In this document: positions 13,305-25,771 of the stretch, piece by piece
Layout of the letters: each line of letters begins with the position of its first letter
How positions within the stretch are numbered: position 1 is the first letter of the stretch
From: Ptychodera flava
Lineage: Eukaryota; Hemichordata; Enteropneusta; Ptychoderidae
Length of the DNA stretch: 64,000 bases
Assembly: GCF_041260155.1 (NCBI RefSeq)
Contig: NC_091948.1
Location: 4,096,501-4,160,500, forward strand
Direction of reading: 5' to 3'
Position numbers and translations under genes: made by a program
Notes under the pieces: model-generated
Seen by the model: the letters and a program-made list of their open reading frames with translations, nothing else
The model's database searches: none
Told to the model about the DNA's origin: nothing

Positions 13305-14117
13305 CTCGTGAGGTCGAAGAGGTTTCGATCGTTTACGGTATAAAGATCTTTCTCCGAGTCGGTTAAGTCTACAAAACGCGACACTTTTAATGCATGTAAT
13401 GCTTTCGTCGAGGTGTTGTTTGGCATCAATCTGACGCGCACCTTGAACCCTTCTTATCGGACTGTACCATTGTCTATGGGAGGCATAAGTAATAATTTAC
13501 AGGGACACAGAATGATGTATGAGGTCACACCAATATTAAACATACTCATGCTGTAATGCGTGCTACGTCTGCTTAACTCAACGATTCTGACGATTCCGCA
13601 GATTGTGATCATATTTCTTAATTCTAAAAGTAAAATCACCTTGAAATTTTAAATTACTTTTTGGTCACATTCAGAAAGACGTGTTATAATGTGAAATAGT
13701 GGGCACTTGATTTAAGGGTTATCACTCGCCTGTATCATCGGAAGAGACGGCAAACGCCGGCTGAAATTAAGGAAAATAACATTTACTACTGGTAAATAGT
13801 GATCTGTTTTAACGTTATCAGTTGTACATGACCTATGATGATTAGAAATAATAGGGCTTCCATTATAGAAGTGGTATGCCAATATTATAAAGTGATGACG
13901 TCAAAAATGTGCCCACTTATGGAAATATTAGGTCAACGGTATCGTTCTGAAAGAGGCGATAAATTAATTTTGGAGTAAGCATTAGGAATGGGGGCTTGGA
14001 AACTTAGGGGGCAAATGATTGAAATGGTCCCAATGTTCACTTCATTCCTTTTTTATTGAAGCATCCTAACTCTATCAACCACAAGGTACCCAGACATTCG
14101 GTTGTTGTTGTTTGTAT

Positions 14118-14723
14118 TGTTGTTTATGCTTTTTAGTTATGTTTTAGTTGACCAATAAAAATTCAACGAACATAACTGTTGTGTTGCTATTAATTCAAAC
14201 GTAATGTAGATGTAAGAAACGCCACAAGGACACTTATCATTATTTGACCTCCCTGCCAACGTACACTCTCTCCTTATACTTCAACAACAACAACAACAGC
14301 AACAACAACAACAACAACAACCAGATGTCTGGGTACCCTGTAGATCAACGTCTTTTTCAGCAATCCTGATACTTGTGTGGAAGAACACTTTAGTTAGTAA
14401 ACAAGGAGAGAACGAAAAACCTAGTAAAACTAATAACTCGTTCTCTCCTTGTATACGAACTAAAGTGTTCTTCAACACAGGTATCAGGATTGCTGAAAAA
14501 GACGGTGATATACAGGGTACCCAGACATCTGGTTGTTGTTGTTGTTTGTATGTTGTTGTTGTTGAAGTATAAGGAGAGAGTGTACGTTGGCACAAATAAT
14601 GATAAGTGTCCTTGTGGCGTTTCTTATGACATCTACATTACGTTTGAAGCAACAATAACACAACAGTTACGTTCGTTGAATTTTTATTGGTCAACAAAAA
14701 CATCACTAATAAGCATAAACAAC
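14118..14723. repeat. 606-bp near-perfect palindrome with CAA/TTG triplets
   Basis: The left arm from 14118 (GTTGTTTATGC) matches the reverse complement of the right arm ending at 14723, with few mismatches. The centre is near 14420, between AAGGAGAGAACGA and TCGTTCTCTCCTT. Inside each arm is a CAA/TTG triplet run (14281-14322 and 14532-14566). A further partial copy of the GGTACCCAGACAT..TTG segment lies at 14086-14117 in direct orientation. This is a foldback-type element or palindromic MITE. Open frames reading poly-Cys or poly-Gln here are artefacts. Confidence 0.85.
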
Positions 14724-14730
14724 CAATAAC

Positions 14731-14797
14731 CCTGCCGGGCTCGGACCCAGCATCGTTGGCATGTGAAAGCACTACCTATACGCTCCACGAGAAAAAG
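14731..14797 (-). repeat. Degenerate tRNA-like sequence (SINE head or tRNA relic)
   Basis: On the minus strand a D-arm-like AGCGTATAGGTAGTGCT is followed 3' by GCTGGGTCCGAGCCC, close to a pol III B box. The T loop is one base short and the acceptor stem does not pair. This suggests a decayed tRNA or a SINE promoter head rather than a working tRNA. It lies directly beside the end of the 606-bp palindrome. Confidence 0.4.
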
Positions 14798-16560
14798 TTG
14801 CGAGAAGAGGGTGCGATGTTCCATATAAGAGTTAGGATTGTAATACTATGAAGGTACTGGTTATTTTATACTCTTCACTTGTAATGACTTTAACTTGATT
14901 AGGCATTTTGGACTTCTTATTGAATTTATGGCCTTGCATTTATTTCTTTATTTATTTTACTTTTTTTCTTTATATTTTTTCATTGCTGTGTTTATTGTGT
15001 AGGTTTATTGGTTTGATTTATTTTCATATCATTTGTCTCATTTGCACAGTTACTCAAGAACTGTGGTTGTTTAGGATGTTATGTATGTTGAAGACTTAGC
15101 GTTTGATATTTCTTGTTGAATTGTGTCGATACCTGGCTTTTTACAATATCAACGATATTGTGTTAACTTTTTGTCACAATACAGCTATAAAGTTGTTCAT
15201 CACTCAATATGTATGAAATGCAATATTTCATTGTTATATCGTTAATGTAAATGAGAACAACAATCATTCCTAATGCCACAAAAATTACATAAAAATTCAA
15301 ACTATTGACGAAGTGAATTAAGTACAAAAGCGCACAAAATCGGCTGTCAATGTCTTATGTAGGGTCCATATACTGTCACTAGCACGGACTCATTTCTTCG
15401 TCTGATTTGTGCATTCCCAGTGTCGTACATCAGCGGCAGTGATCTCCTGAGCGATAAACTTTGGCATGTCTTTAGTTGTTTAATAGGCCATCCCAAAAAA
15501 TTTGGCTGTTATGTGCAGTGTTGGGTTGATGAAGGGGGCTCAAAGAATAAAGGACTGAAATATGTTGAACAAGTGACATCAACGCATCAGCTTTATCTGC
15601 ATTATCGCCGAAACGCTTCCCCCTCACATGAACTTATAAAGATAACTTGTAAATAAATCTGAAGCTGTAGCCCCACCCTTCACTTGGCATATTTGCATTT
15701 ACAGGCCTTCCACGGTGTTGTTTTGGGCGAGGTTCGAGGCTCCAAAACTGAAGAGAATGATTAACAGTCAAATGAGAGAACCGGGGAGACTTGGAAAACG
15801 AAGAATATGCCCTCCATTCATCAGAAATAATGGTTTAACCTTAACGAACAAATCAATAAATGAAAGGAATTAAGTATTCCCATCATGCCAGTCACCGGAA
15901 ATTAACAAACAAGTCGAAAAGTCGCGACTGATACCTCCGAACACCCAATATATGTCACTGTGTTGACCCCGGCTGTATTTAGACTTTCCAAACTTCGATT
16001 CATCAATTTCCACAATAAAACTAACCAAATTCCACAAAATAGCTAACCAAATTGTCAGAACTGTGCTCATCCCGTTCCGACAATTTGGTAAGCTGACCCA
16101 AATTCCTGACTCCCACCGTGCTTCACCCAGAACGAAAACTAGGCAGTCGCAAATTGTGAAAGTGGTTGGAAGTAAGTGAAAATTTATTTTAACGTTAGTA
16201 GTTAGTGCCGCAATTACTGGGTGAAAGTGGTTTGCGTACTTCGATTTTGACGTCATCACTTATTGGCTTCACCACTTCTACATCTTTGCCAATATACATG
16301 TAATATGTCGAGTGTCACGATGTTCGTAGCCTTACATAAGTTTATAAATAGAAATACACCACTCAAGTTCGTTTCCGATCTTAATATTTTACTATTGCAT
16401 GATGTTGAGTCTAACAAAGGCGTTAACAAAGTGAGGGACCGCTCTCATCTCACTCAGATTGAAGTTGAGAAGACTTTTGTTTACAAAAAATTATATTTAT
16501 CAAAAAAGCAGCGCGACGACCACTGCCTTTAACTCCACAGTTCGATCACCTCTGAATAAG

Positions 16561-16675
16561 TCATCGTCGTAAGCCACGCGCCCTCTTGCGGCAACAGCTT
16601 GGTGCTACCGGCAAAGGAATCTTGATTTTTGCGTAGGTAAGCGGAGCGGAAATTATGCTCTGGCTCGCGAGAATG
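16561..16675 (+). repeat. Dispersed GC-rich repeat, copy 1
   Basis: About 115 bp that aligns with 53728-53840 in the same orientation. Both begin TCATCGTCGTAA and end GCTCTGGCTCGCGAGAATG, and share GCGTAGGT.AGCGGAGCG in the middle. I cannot assign a family. Because the second copy lies inside a mobile insertion, this is probably a fragment of the same element. Confidence 0.65.
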
Positions 16676-18005
16676 AAATTAGTCCGACGAAACTAATCGA
16701 TAGAGTTGCTGAGGTCAAAGGTGTCTTCACGTGGTAGTGTAGATGCTGTTTCTGCAATTTTCTATTTTTATGAAGTCTTCAGGTGATTTGTTCTGTCAAA
16801 ACGGACACTGAATGTGATTGCTATTTCAGAAAATTGTCGTTCAGTGTTTGCTGCACACAAAGATTTTGTTGATATTTTTGTTTTTGCCTATTAATTTGAT
16901 CAGTCTTGCAGATTCATTCGGTATCTGCTACACACAAACCTGAAGTTCAACCCTTTGGTGTGTTTTTTATGCTGTGTTTCGCTGGATAGAGGCATGTAAC
17001 ATATTGTATTGTTAAATGATAAAAACGTTTGTTACGAACTGAAAATGCCTTTTGATTTATTTTCATCATTATGGGCATATTTCTACTTGTTCACCCATTC
17101 TTGCCTTCATTGTTGCAAGAAAATACTGTGAAAACTCTGACAAGTGAATGAAGTGCTTCATTGGCCTGTATCCGTACACCTACATGTAGGCCTCTGGGGA
17201 AAGTTGCTTGGTCTCGGAAAAATTGCATACATCCGTTTACAGGACAGGAGGCATGTCATCAGTGTTTATTCATACAAAGCCAGCACCACTATACAATATT
17301 GGCAGTGCACTTGTCTTCGTGTGGCTAAGTGAGAATTGGTAATTCTGTGCAAATGAATTCCTTTGATACCGTAGGATAAAAATAATTTGGCACTGGCAAA
17401 TGAAATCAAATGCATAGTGCCCCAGTATCTGACATCCAGTCAAAGTGCAAAGTTATAATATCATGGTGAAAACAATCATGTGATTTTCGACTACTCACAC
17501 TTGAAAGTCAAACTAGATCAGACTGCAAATCAATGTAGTATGTTATTTCAAGGTACAACAGAAAGCTTAATTGTAGCAATGACTTCTCTGCACAATATTG
17601 GAAATTAGTTACTTTACCTTAGGAAATACAGGAAATAAATGAAGACATATTTCCACACCAAAATAATGTTGCATTAGTTTTTCTGCATAAAGCATAATGA
17701 AATTGCAGGGAAAAATCTTTGAATTATGAATTTTTTTTATAAAAAATATTCATCCACAAATCTCATGCTGCCTTGGGCTTTGACACTGGTGATGTTTGTG
17801 TCCATGTCCTAGGTCACTTGACCAATGGCTTGAGGAGTCAAAGTATAAACAAAAAGAACTGGTAATTAATGCACACATTGTGAGAGAGACAGAAAACTAT
17901 ACCATATGCAGTAAAATATTATCTTTGCCCACTTACACATATGATAACATTCAATCAAGACATGTACACTGAAAGAGTTGAAAACTCAAAGGTTTAAAAA
18001 TGATA

Positions 18006-18006
<1 letters not shown>

Positions 18007-18077
<71 letters not shown>

Positions 18078-18078
18078 G
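18007..18078. repeat. (TA)n microsatellite
   Basis: About 70 bases of TA dinucleotide with one slip near the right end. Confidence 0.97.
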
Positions 18079-18864
18079 GCAATGCATTGATGCACTTGCT
18101 TTTTCAACACAGAGTTGATAGAAACACCCTTCATCCTTTGACCTCTAACATGAGCATTGTAAATTTCAGTGGTATCCCTGAAATTCAAACAAGTATCCTT
18201 CTCAGTGTTAAAGTGTAGAACAATACAGCATTTCTACCGGATGTATTAAAGGACAGAGTCTTTTCCGTGTTTTTGGAAATTCTTGTCAAAATGTTTCCAA
18301 GAAATCAAACAAGAACTCCAATAATGTTGATCATGTATCTATGAAATGGCCTTGCCCTAATAAACCTGTTCACCCTGTAAACAGGTCCACTATGACCATT
18401 CACAACTATGGGTGTTGGGCTAAACCAGGGTGGGGAAAGGGTGAGCCTTGAGGTCAACAGTTTGTCTAAGCAACTATTTGCTCATTGATCTGTATTTCTG
18501 GCATATACAGGCACTAGAAATTATGTCATCGCACATTTTCTGCATCACTTATATTTGGCAAGTAGGGCTGAACCTTCCCTCAGCATGCCTTCAGGTTCTG
18601 AACGATGTAAATGACAGCTCAAATAATACAAAGCTGACAATAATGCCTGATGATGGTAATTTTATCACATCCAATAAAATGATAGATGACACTTTAAAAG
18701 ACTACCACCTGCCATGAACATGTATCAATCAAGGTTTTGTTTTTCAACATAGGGGATCTGTCGTCATACAATCTCTCTTGATGATATACCATACAGGACT
18801 GACTGTAAAATCCTTGCACATCAAAGCAACCTCATTGATTCAATTGGTTTGACCTTGAGGTGAT

Positions 18865-18870
18865 TTTATT
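18865..18870 (-). promoter_or_regulatory. Candidate SKA1 poly(A) signal
   Basis: AATAAA on the minus strand, about 320 bp past the SKA1 stop codon. It is the first canonical hexamer I find downstream of the gene. Confidence 0.45.
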
Positions 18871-19191
18871 TACCTATATTCTACATTAACCAATAAACTC
18901 AAGGATACTTGAATACACAGGTGATTAGATAATACTTATTGTATACATTTACAGTATAAAAAATGCATTGTAAAGCATTTCACTCAGCATGAAGTGTAGA
19001 TCCTCAATGATGCATAAAAAATATTCAACATGTCAAAGCTACATTTGCATGTCAATGGATACATCACAGAATATGTAAAATAAATGTTTACACATCAATG
19101 TCACGTGACAGATCTAAACCAATCAGAAATGCTCATAGTTGGCACTAATTTAGACCTATACTACATACACCTTCATTGGATACGTATAAAT

Positions 19192-22100
19192 TCAATATGA
19201 TGATAGACAGTATCTCGTACAGCCGCCACCTCGAACCTCTGTCAGTCTTCCAAGATGCCTGAGTATTGTGAAAACACTGCCTGTAGCTTTGTCCAGCTTT
19301 AAACCACTGTATTTTTTGTAGTCATCATCTACAAAGAAATGTAGACCTGCAATGAAAAAAACACAAATTATTCAATTCCTACTTATGCCTCTATGACATG
19401 GTTGCATTGGATCTGAGTACAGTGACTAGCAATTATCTATGGATACAGTGTAGACAGTTTTCACACATTCCATTTGCCCCCTTTGCCTTGGCTGTGTAGT
19501 TTTGAAGGGGAAGTTCACCAAGGATGATTTTACATATGTGCTAGCTTTGTGGTCACTTACCACAGAAAAGCTATTTTCGCCATTGCGAGATTTTTTACAG
19601 AAACAGTTAGAAATAGTACAGGAAGTTGCCCATGTAATTTGAATCATGGGAAAAAGCGCCAAGCTTGGAGCTTGCATCATGTGATATGGAAGGGACCATC
19701 TTCTCAATGGTAAGGCATTGTCCACTCACCCATGCTTAAACCAGGCAGTGCGTATTTACATAACTTTTGTTTATACTGCGTATCCTTGCATAAACGATGA
19801 TTCACTTATAATGAACTGTCCACTGTCAGATTTTGTGTTGCTGTTTACTACTGTGTTACTGTGAGTGGACAATGTGGGGGCCATACCCATCCGAAGATGG
19901 TCCCTTCCACATCACATTATGCAAGCTCCATCCAAGCTTGGAGCTTTTTTCCCATGATTCAAATTACATGGGCAACTTCCTGTACTATTTTTATCGTGTT
20001 TTTTTTTAATCGCGTGAATTAAAAATAGTGGAAATAGTTTTTCATGGGTAAATGACCACAAAGCTAGCACTTATGTAAAAATCATCCTTGGTGAACTTCC
20101 CCTTTAACTCAAATTTCTTTTCAAATGAAACTGTTAGGTCTGCAGCAAGTAGCTGGAACAAGCAGCAGAAAGGAAATGGTTGACAAATACACCAACTGCT
20201 TGATATAATCATTGTTCATTTGAATAATGACCTTTATTTTACATAATTTATCATGAGATGAGAAAAAGAAAGAGGACAAGAAAAGTAACTTAGCAGTGCG
20301 TCAGTGTCGACAGGCTAAAATAAATCACAGGTCATTTGCATAGCATTAGCAAACTGGCACAGTAAGACCAGACCCTATCGAGAGCAGGGAAATGTATGTA
20401 ATGGAAGCCACATGTGGTTTTCTGACTTGTCCCTGGGGATGGACTAAAATATTACTTTATGGAAGCTATGGCTTCAGAGGTTATAAATGGCAAGTGAGGA
20501 TATATGATTGCCAATATACATGTAAGACCCCGCCTCTGGGGTAAAAATTAGCATATTTAGCATGGAATAATCACTAACGAAGTGAGATGATTATTTCACC
20601 GATTATTTCACGCCAAATATGCTAATTTTACTCCAGAAGTCTTATTTCCACATCTGTAACAAAATACTTGGGCACACCATTTATAACCTCATTATTATAT
20701 GAGAATGTTGTTATTTCAGATGGGAAATATGGACGAGGGGTTCAGGAGCTTCAGCCCAAACTCTACAAGAACATGTCTGGAGAAGAGTGTGTGCAAACAT
20801 AGTTGATTCCATACAAATTACAATGAGGTAACGCTACGCATCAAATAAAATCATCAAACTTGACGAATTTGCAAAATGCTCAACAACGAATTGAAAGATA
20901 GTTGTCGTTGTTTGACAGCTGTTGCTGCATGTACAAGCTCTTCATTGATGAGTTCATTGAGCTGCACCTGACGAAAATTAACAATCAAAATAAACGTCAA
21001 GCTCTAGGTCTGTCTGACATGATTGCGTGTTGAGTTCTCGAGCCGGAATTTCAAAATTTGCATGAGACTCCAAATGTTGCATAGATCTTCTTGTTGACAG
21101 TATACTAGTGAATCAGGGCTCCAGTCAATCAGATTGCCAGATTCAAGTGAAGTATATCATAATACACCTCCAAGGCTTTCTGGATACCCCAACTGAATGT
21201 ACCGATATACTTGTCATCACCTTGTGTTTCCTTGTTTTCCTGTTGTTTCCACTGTTTACGTTTCTTCATGTTGTTTTCACCGACAGTGTTTCTGGGCTGT
21301 GCCTTCAGCTTGTACTTGTATTCAATCACTTTGTTGATGCCATCAACAACATTATTCATCATGTCATAACTAAGGCGACCCTTCATGTACCTTGGAAGAA
21401 AATATTGAATAAGGAGATATTTGAAGTAAGTACTTATGCTGTTGGAAGAGCTGTGCAAGCACCCTTTGAAGTAACTGAAGGTTGATATTGGGATCAGACA
21501 GGGGTTTTGGTTTAACAAAGATTGTTCTAGAAAGTGAGCTTAAGCAAATATATTTTGAGTTAGTCTGATAGTGAAATACGTTATTGCTTTCAACTAAAGG
21601 AAACCATTGCTGTTCTGCTGTTGACCAGTATATTCAAATCCCTCACTAGTCCAATGGATTGGAAGAGTAACAAACATGTACTTGGGCAATGGCAAATAAA
21701 AAATAGTTTTAATAGTGGACTTCATAAACAACTGTGTCTTACTTGATGGAACATGCTGATAAACTGTTGCTGGGAAACAGTTAAAGTTAATGTTTTTGAC
21801 AAATTGTCTCTTGCAAAGTGTAATATTGCTATGTTATTTATTGTGCATCTCACAGAACTTTTCAAACAATTGACAAATTGTCTGAGTCAGAAAATGACTT
21901 ATTGTTAACCAACAAGCACAAAGATGAACACTGACTGAAACTCTGCAGCCTTGACCTCAATTCAAAATTGTCCATTTGGCACCAGTTCCTGTTTTTCAGA
22001 GGTAAAACTTTCATTCTGATTGAACAGATATGAAAATATAAATGTGTATAAATCTATCTAACTCTTCTGTGTAAGCACGGCATTTCATAATGTGATTGAA

Positions 22101-25100
22101 GAATAAAACAAAGTGTTCACAAAATCTGATGTTGTCGTTATTTACAAGCATGTAAGGAAGGGGTGAAGGAAAAAGGGCTAATGTTGACTTACTTGGGTAT
22201 TTCTTGATATTCATCTACTGTCAGATATTCTGTCTTTGGAAAGCGTTTCTTGGCGTTATATTTGGAAGTGACAGCTGGTTGGACTTCCTCAGTTCTGTTT
22301 TCTGAAGCTCTGCTCTGTAACACACCTTTATTCACTCTGACATGGCAGTGAATAATGATAGGAAGGAAAAGACACAAAATAATAGTAATTCTGACAATGA
22401 AAAACAGTGGTCGACAAGCTCATGGGATATATTTGTTGAAATTGAACAAATAGATGTAATTGTGTTGTATTCATCATGCAAACTTGTAATTATTAAATGA
22501 TAATTATAGTTTTGAAATAATCAGTATTTTACCACTTACAGTTACAGGTACTAGACGTACTATGTATTTTCTCACGTTTCAATAATGTTCACTCTCACTC
22601 TCAAATGTACTTGGTCAATACCATATTTATGGGGAACTGAATGATGTGACATCCAGGCATTGCATGGTAGACTAACTAACAACATAGAGAAGGTCAAGTT
22701 TATTTTTGTGGGTGTGTGTGTTGGGGGGGGAATATAGTGAAGGAATATTTGTACACTGCACAAAACTGATCAAGAATGAGTTTAGTACTGGTGTATACAA
22801 ATATTACAAGATAACTGCTCATAATAATTGAAGACTTCACATTAACTTCCATGCCTTTGCATGTACAGTAAAGCCTGTCTAAACCGAACTGTACTAAATT
22901 TACTTACTAGCATGTAGAAGGTTAAGAAATCATGTTCTTCTGTAAAGTAGGTGCTTTAGGAGATGATGTTACTTATACTAGCATATCAGACATATTAAAT
23001 TGTTGGTTTGTTTATGAAAATGACAAGCCACTGTTCAAAGTGGTGTGGATAGTGAAGGACATACCATTGCTTACCTGGTCTTTTCTTCAATTTGAGAGGT
23101 TGGTTTTCCTGGCAATCTACTGGGTAGATGTGTACTCATATAGTGAATGTTGTCAAGAAATTCTTTATACTCTTTCATCGATTCCTATTTTTTGAAATGA
23201 TAGAAAGTATGTGTGAAGAGAGTGGCAATTAATCCTACTTTTTCACTCTCTGTACACAGGTAAAAACAATTCAACTATTGGATCCATATAGACCTTCATC
23301 TGATTGTAGTATGTTTACTTTAGAAAAAACTGTTGCATCGTGAACTACAACACTCTGCTATGGAAAATTGACACTAAAGACACTTGCGTTTCAGTGGTAC
23401 AAACAAATACATATGGGTAATTGCAATTGCAGCAGGTCTATACATAGTTCCATCGATGTTTCTGCAGCTGCTTTTGTTGTACCATGATCTGTTCAAATTC
23501 TTGGGGAGACTTGCCTCTATTGTACAGAATGAAAAGCATCCTGCAGATATGACAAAAATGATCTTGAGATGATGATGATGGTGTCCATAGTTGGCGATTT
23601 CACAATAGTATTTGTGATAGTGAATGATTATTTAGAAAAACACCTACAGGAAAGTATCATTTTCCCTGGTTTGTCTTAAGTTTTAAAGCATTTGTATTTT
23701 GCATAAACTTATGATTCTCCATATTACCTGAGCCTCAGCTAATTTTTGCCTTTCCGAAGCAACTGCCTGTTTCAAGTGACTGATGACATCTTCAGCACCA
23801 ATCAGTTGCATGTGAATGGATTGTAACAGCTGTTGACAGTTATCATTGTTGACTGTAACAGAAGGTAAAGTACATTAAGAGGTGAATCAGACACAATGCT
23901 TCACTAACGTAGAGAGAATGATAATAATGTAGTTTCTATGACTTTGAGAAAAGATCAATATTTGGTAAAAAATGTGGGAAGTCCTTTGATTTTAAAAATG
24001 TTCTCATCAAACAAAGTGAAAATGGGCTTAAAAGATGAATAAAGCCTTATACCGTATATGGTAACACAATGAAGCTTATATGTGTGTGGCCTCTCAGTAT
24101 TGCCAATGAGAATTACTGTGATTCTTATCCCTCACACTCCCTTGAATGTATTGTGTTGGAGAGGGGTCCAAAAGAACACAAATGAGGGAGTGAAGGTGGT
24201 TGTGTATCGTCACATGCAACACTGATAGATGCCACTGGGTCAAGGAAGGACTAAACTGATTGCTGAAACATCATAGTCAATAATCATATATTGTAAATGT
24301 TTTGATAAAACACAAGCCTGAGCTGTGCTGTGCCTATCTCGGCTCTTTAATAATACCTGTGAACAGTGTTTCAAACACAAAACATGCAGTCAATATCTGA
24401 TAATTACCAACCTCATATCCTGTGTACCCCTTCCATTAGGCAAAAAAAATAAAATTGTGCTGTTCCGATAACATGGTTTTCAAAATAGAGTAGGTAGGTC
24501 GGCAGGAATTTTTTTTTCCAAATATTTTCATTTTTAAATATGCATATTTCAGGGGTTCAGGGTGGTCAAACACTGGCCACAACATTTCAAGAAAAATGTA
24601 TCATACTAAAAGGAAAAAAACATAAAAGACATCCGGGTTTTTTTCTTTCTTTTTTTCCTTCCGTGTTTACGTAGGTCTAAAAAGTTTAGGGTTGGCAGGT
24701 AAAAAATAGGGTAGGTCGGGTTATCGGAACAGCACAATATTTTTTGTTCGGCCTTAGTTACCAGTCACCAGCATTATTGCCTTGGAAAAACAACTCGTTA
24801 ATGGCTCATAAAATAAACGCCTATGTTTTACTTTTTGAGTTGTCGCGAATTGTTTCTTCAGGTTGATAATCCTGTCTTGTTGTTGATCTGGAAGCAATAG
24901 CCCAGGCAACTGGTTTCTCTGAAGTGCTATACAAAGGTAGTGATGGGGTAGCTGCAAAGATGTAGCTCTACTGTGAGGCACAGGCACCACCGTAGTTGAT
25001 GCCGCTTTTATCAACTACGGTGGTGCCTGTGCTGTGAGGCGGTCGGAGAGCTACAATTTTGCAGCAAGTTATGCACAGTTCAGGCTCGTGTGCTGAAATA

Positions 25101-25481
25101 ACTCGATGTTGTGATGGCTGTACCCCATGAAGAAACCAGACATTACACTACACATGGCTTCCCCAATCCCGCCCCGTATGTGACCAGGGGACGAGACGGA
25201 AAAACTAGAATCTAGCGGAGGTCTTATAGTAGGTAATTTTACGCACAAAAAGCTAACCGAGTGGTACAGGTAGTTCAGTATTTTGAGAGTGGGGGATCGG
25301 GTTACATGTACACGTCAAGTTCCGCGGGCGGTTGGTTCTCGGTCAACGCAGAAAGACAACATGGATTTTGCATTAAATCCAAAAAAAACTCACCACAATC
25401 GTGTATTTGCATACACTTTTTGATTCCTTCTACCTTGTCGCAGAAATGTTGGCCAAGCTCCTCTAAAGTGTTGGAATCCAT
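19192..25481 (-). CDS. SKA1: SKA1, spindle and kinetochore-associated protein 1 (219 aa)
   Basis: Five coding exons: 25394-25481, 23728-23852, 22193-22314, 21221-21390 and 19192-19346. They sum to 220 codons including the stop, with GT/AG borders and consistent phases. The start MDSNTLEELGQHF..GIKK matches human SKA1 (ASSDLEQLCSHV..GNIKK). The N-terminal ~95 residues are the predicted coiled coil that assembles with SKA2 and SKA3. From about residue 97 comes the winged-helix microtubule-binding domain, with YMKGRLSYD, GINKVIEYKYK and the near-terminal hallmark ILRHLGRLTEVRGGG.TRY. In vertebrates the SKA complex couples kinetochores to depolymerising spindle microtubules with NDC80. At 219 residues it is shorter than human (255), mostly in the coiled coil. 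Its introns carry three DNA-transposon-like repeats and a perfect hairpin. It is divergent from CFAP53. Confidence 0.93.
19505..20104. mobile_element. 600-bp palindromic foldback element in SKA1 intron 4
   Basis: The termini are AAGGGGAAGTTCACCAAGGA at 19505 and its reverse complement ending at 20104. The arms of about 290 bp match through a region with CCAAGCTTGGAGCTT, ATGATTCAAATTACATGGGC and GAGTGGACAATG, and meet near 19800. There is no coding content. A target-site duplication is not clear. Confidence 0.8.
20523..20644. mobile_element. 122-bp MITE-like inverted repeat in SKA1 intron 4
   Basis: The ends read TAAGAC and GTCTTA. The arms share TAAAAATTAGCATATTT and GAATAATC, with the loop near CTAACGAAGTGAG. 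It is small, non-coding and palindromic, as in a minimal MITE. Confidence 0.7.
24439..24753. mobile_element. Harbinger-like MITE, TTA target duplication (SKA1 intron 1)
   Basis: The ends begin GGC and GGCCGAA, followed by an A-rich stretch and the shared terminal repeat TTGTGCTGTTCCGATAAC. TTA flanks both sides (24436-24438 and 24754-24756). A 3-bp TWA duplication is typical of PIF/Harbinger. The element is 315 bp with no coding content. Its terminal GGCC plus A-run resembles the larger element at 36674-38237. Confidence 0.75.
24978..25032. repeat. Perfect 23-bp-stem hairpin in SKA1 intron 1
   Basis: The arms at 24978-25000 and 25010-25032 are exact reverse complements starting GCACAGGCACCACCG, with a 9-base loop. 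CTGTGAGGC lies on both outer sides as an overlapping direct repeat. It may be a short MITE or a recent inverted duplication. A transcribed hairpin RNA is possible but unsupported. Confidence 0.85.
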
Positions 25482-25516
25482 CGTTCGCCGGCACACTGTG
25501 AAACTTGACCACTTTT

Positions 25517-25532
25517 TTCAAATGGCACCGCG
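25517..25532 (-). promoter_or_regulatory. CDE/CHR-like cell-cycle element upstream of SKA1
   Basis: On the SKA1 strand the sequence reads CGCGGTGCCATTTGAA, 36 bases before the ATG. CHR is TTTGAA. The CDE-like CGCGG sits five bases upstream, against the usual four. It resembles the cdc2 element CGCGGTGAGTTTGAA. Such sites are bound by DREAM/MuvB and restrict expression to G2/M, which fits a kinetochore gene. Confidence 0.5.
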
Positions 25533-25771
25533 AAAACCGCAGATGTAGATTGGGGGCGCTATACGATACTCGTTCCAAGTTCACAGACAGTAACATTAAT
25601 ATAAGTGTAAAATTTGCAGGTTTAAGATATTTAATATTGATTGAACCATAAAATATACATGTGTAAATATTGTGATATCGAAAAATTAATGATATAAGGC
25701 AGGAATGTTGGACAAAAACACTGTGCTTCGTACGAGGACAATTTATGAGGGCGCTCTGTATTTAGAAATTT

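Larger units (their letters stand above)
13305..19191. other. Intergenic region between FAM151 and SKA1
   Basis: This region includes the promoter side of the right FAM151 copy and the SKA1 3' UTR; both genes are on the minus strand. It contains a 606-bp palindrome (14118-14723), a tRNA-like piece (14731-14797), a GC-rich dispersed repeat (16561-16675) and a (TA)n run (18007-18078). I see no exon with family similarity. The longest open frames have no recognisable domain or splice context. Confidence 0.5.

Noticed and set aside
14281-14595. Cys-rich and Gln-rich ORFs
   Set aside because: They arise from CAA/TTG triplets in the palindrome and mirror each other on the two strands.
16263-16532. 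89-residue plus-strand ORF
   Set aside because: No domain, and no conserved or splice context.
24760-24930. Possible extra SKA1 exon with a CACTTCAG acceptor
   Set aside because: The in-frame translation does not resemble SKA1, no suitable donor follows, and joining 25394 directly to 23852 already gives a continuous, conserved protein.
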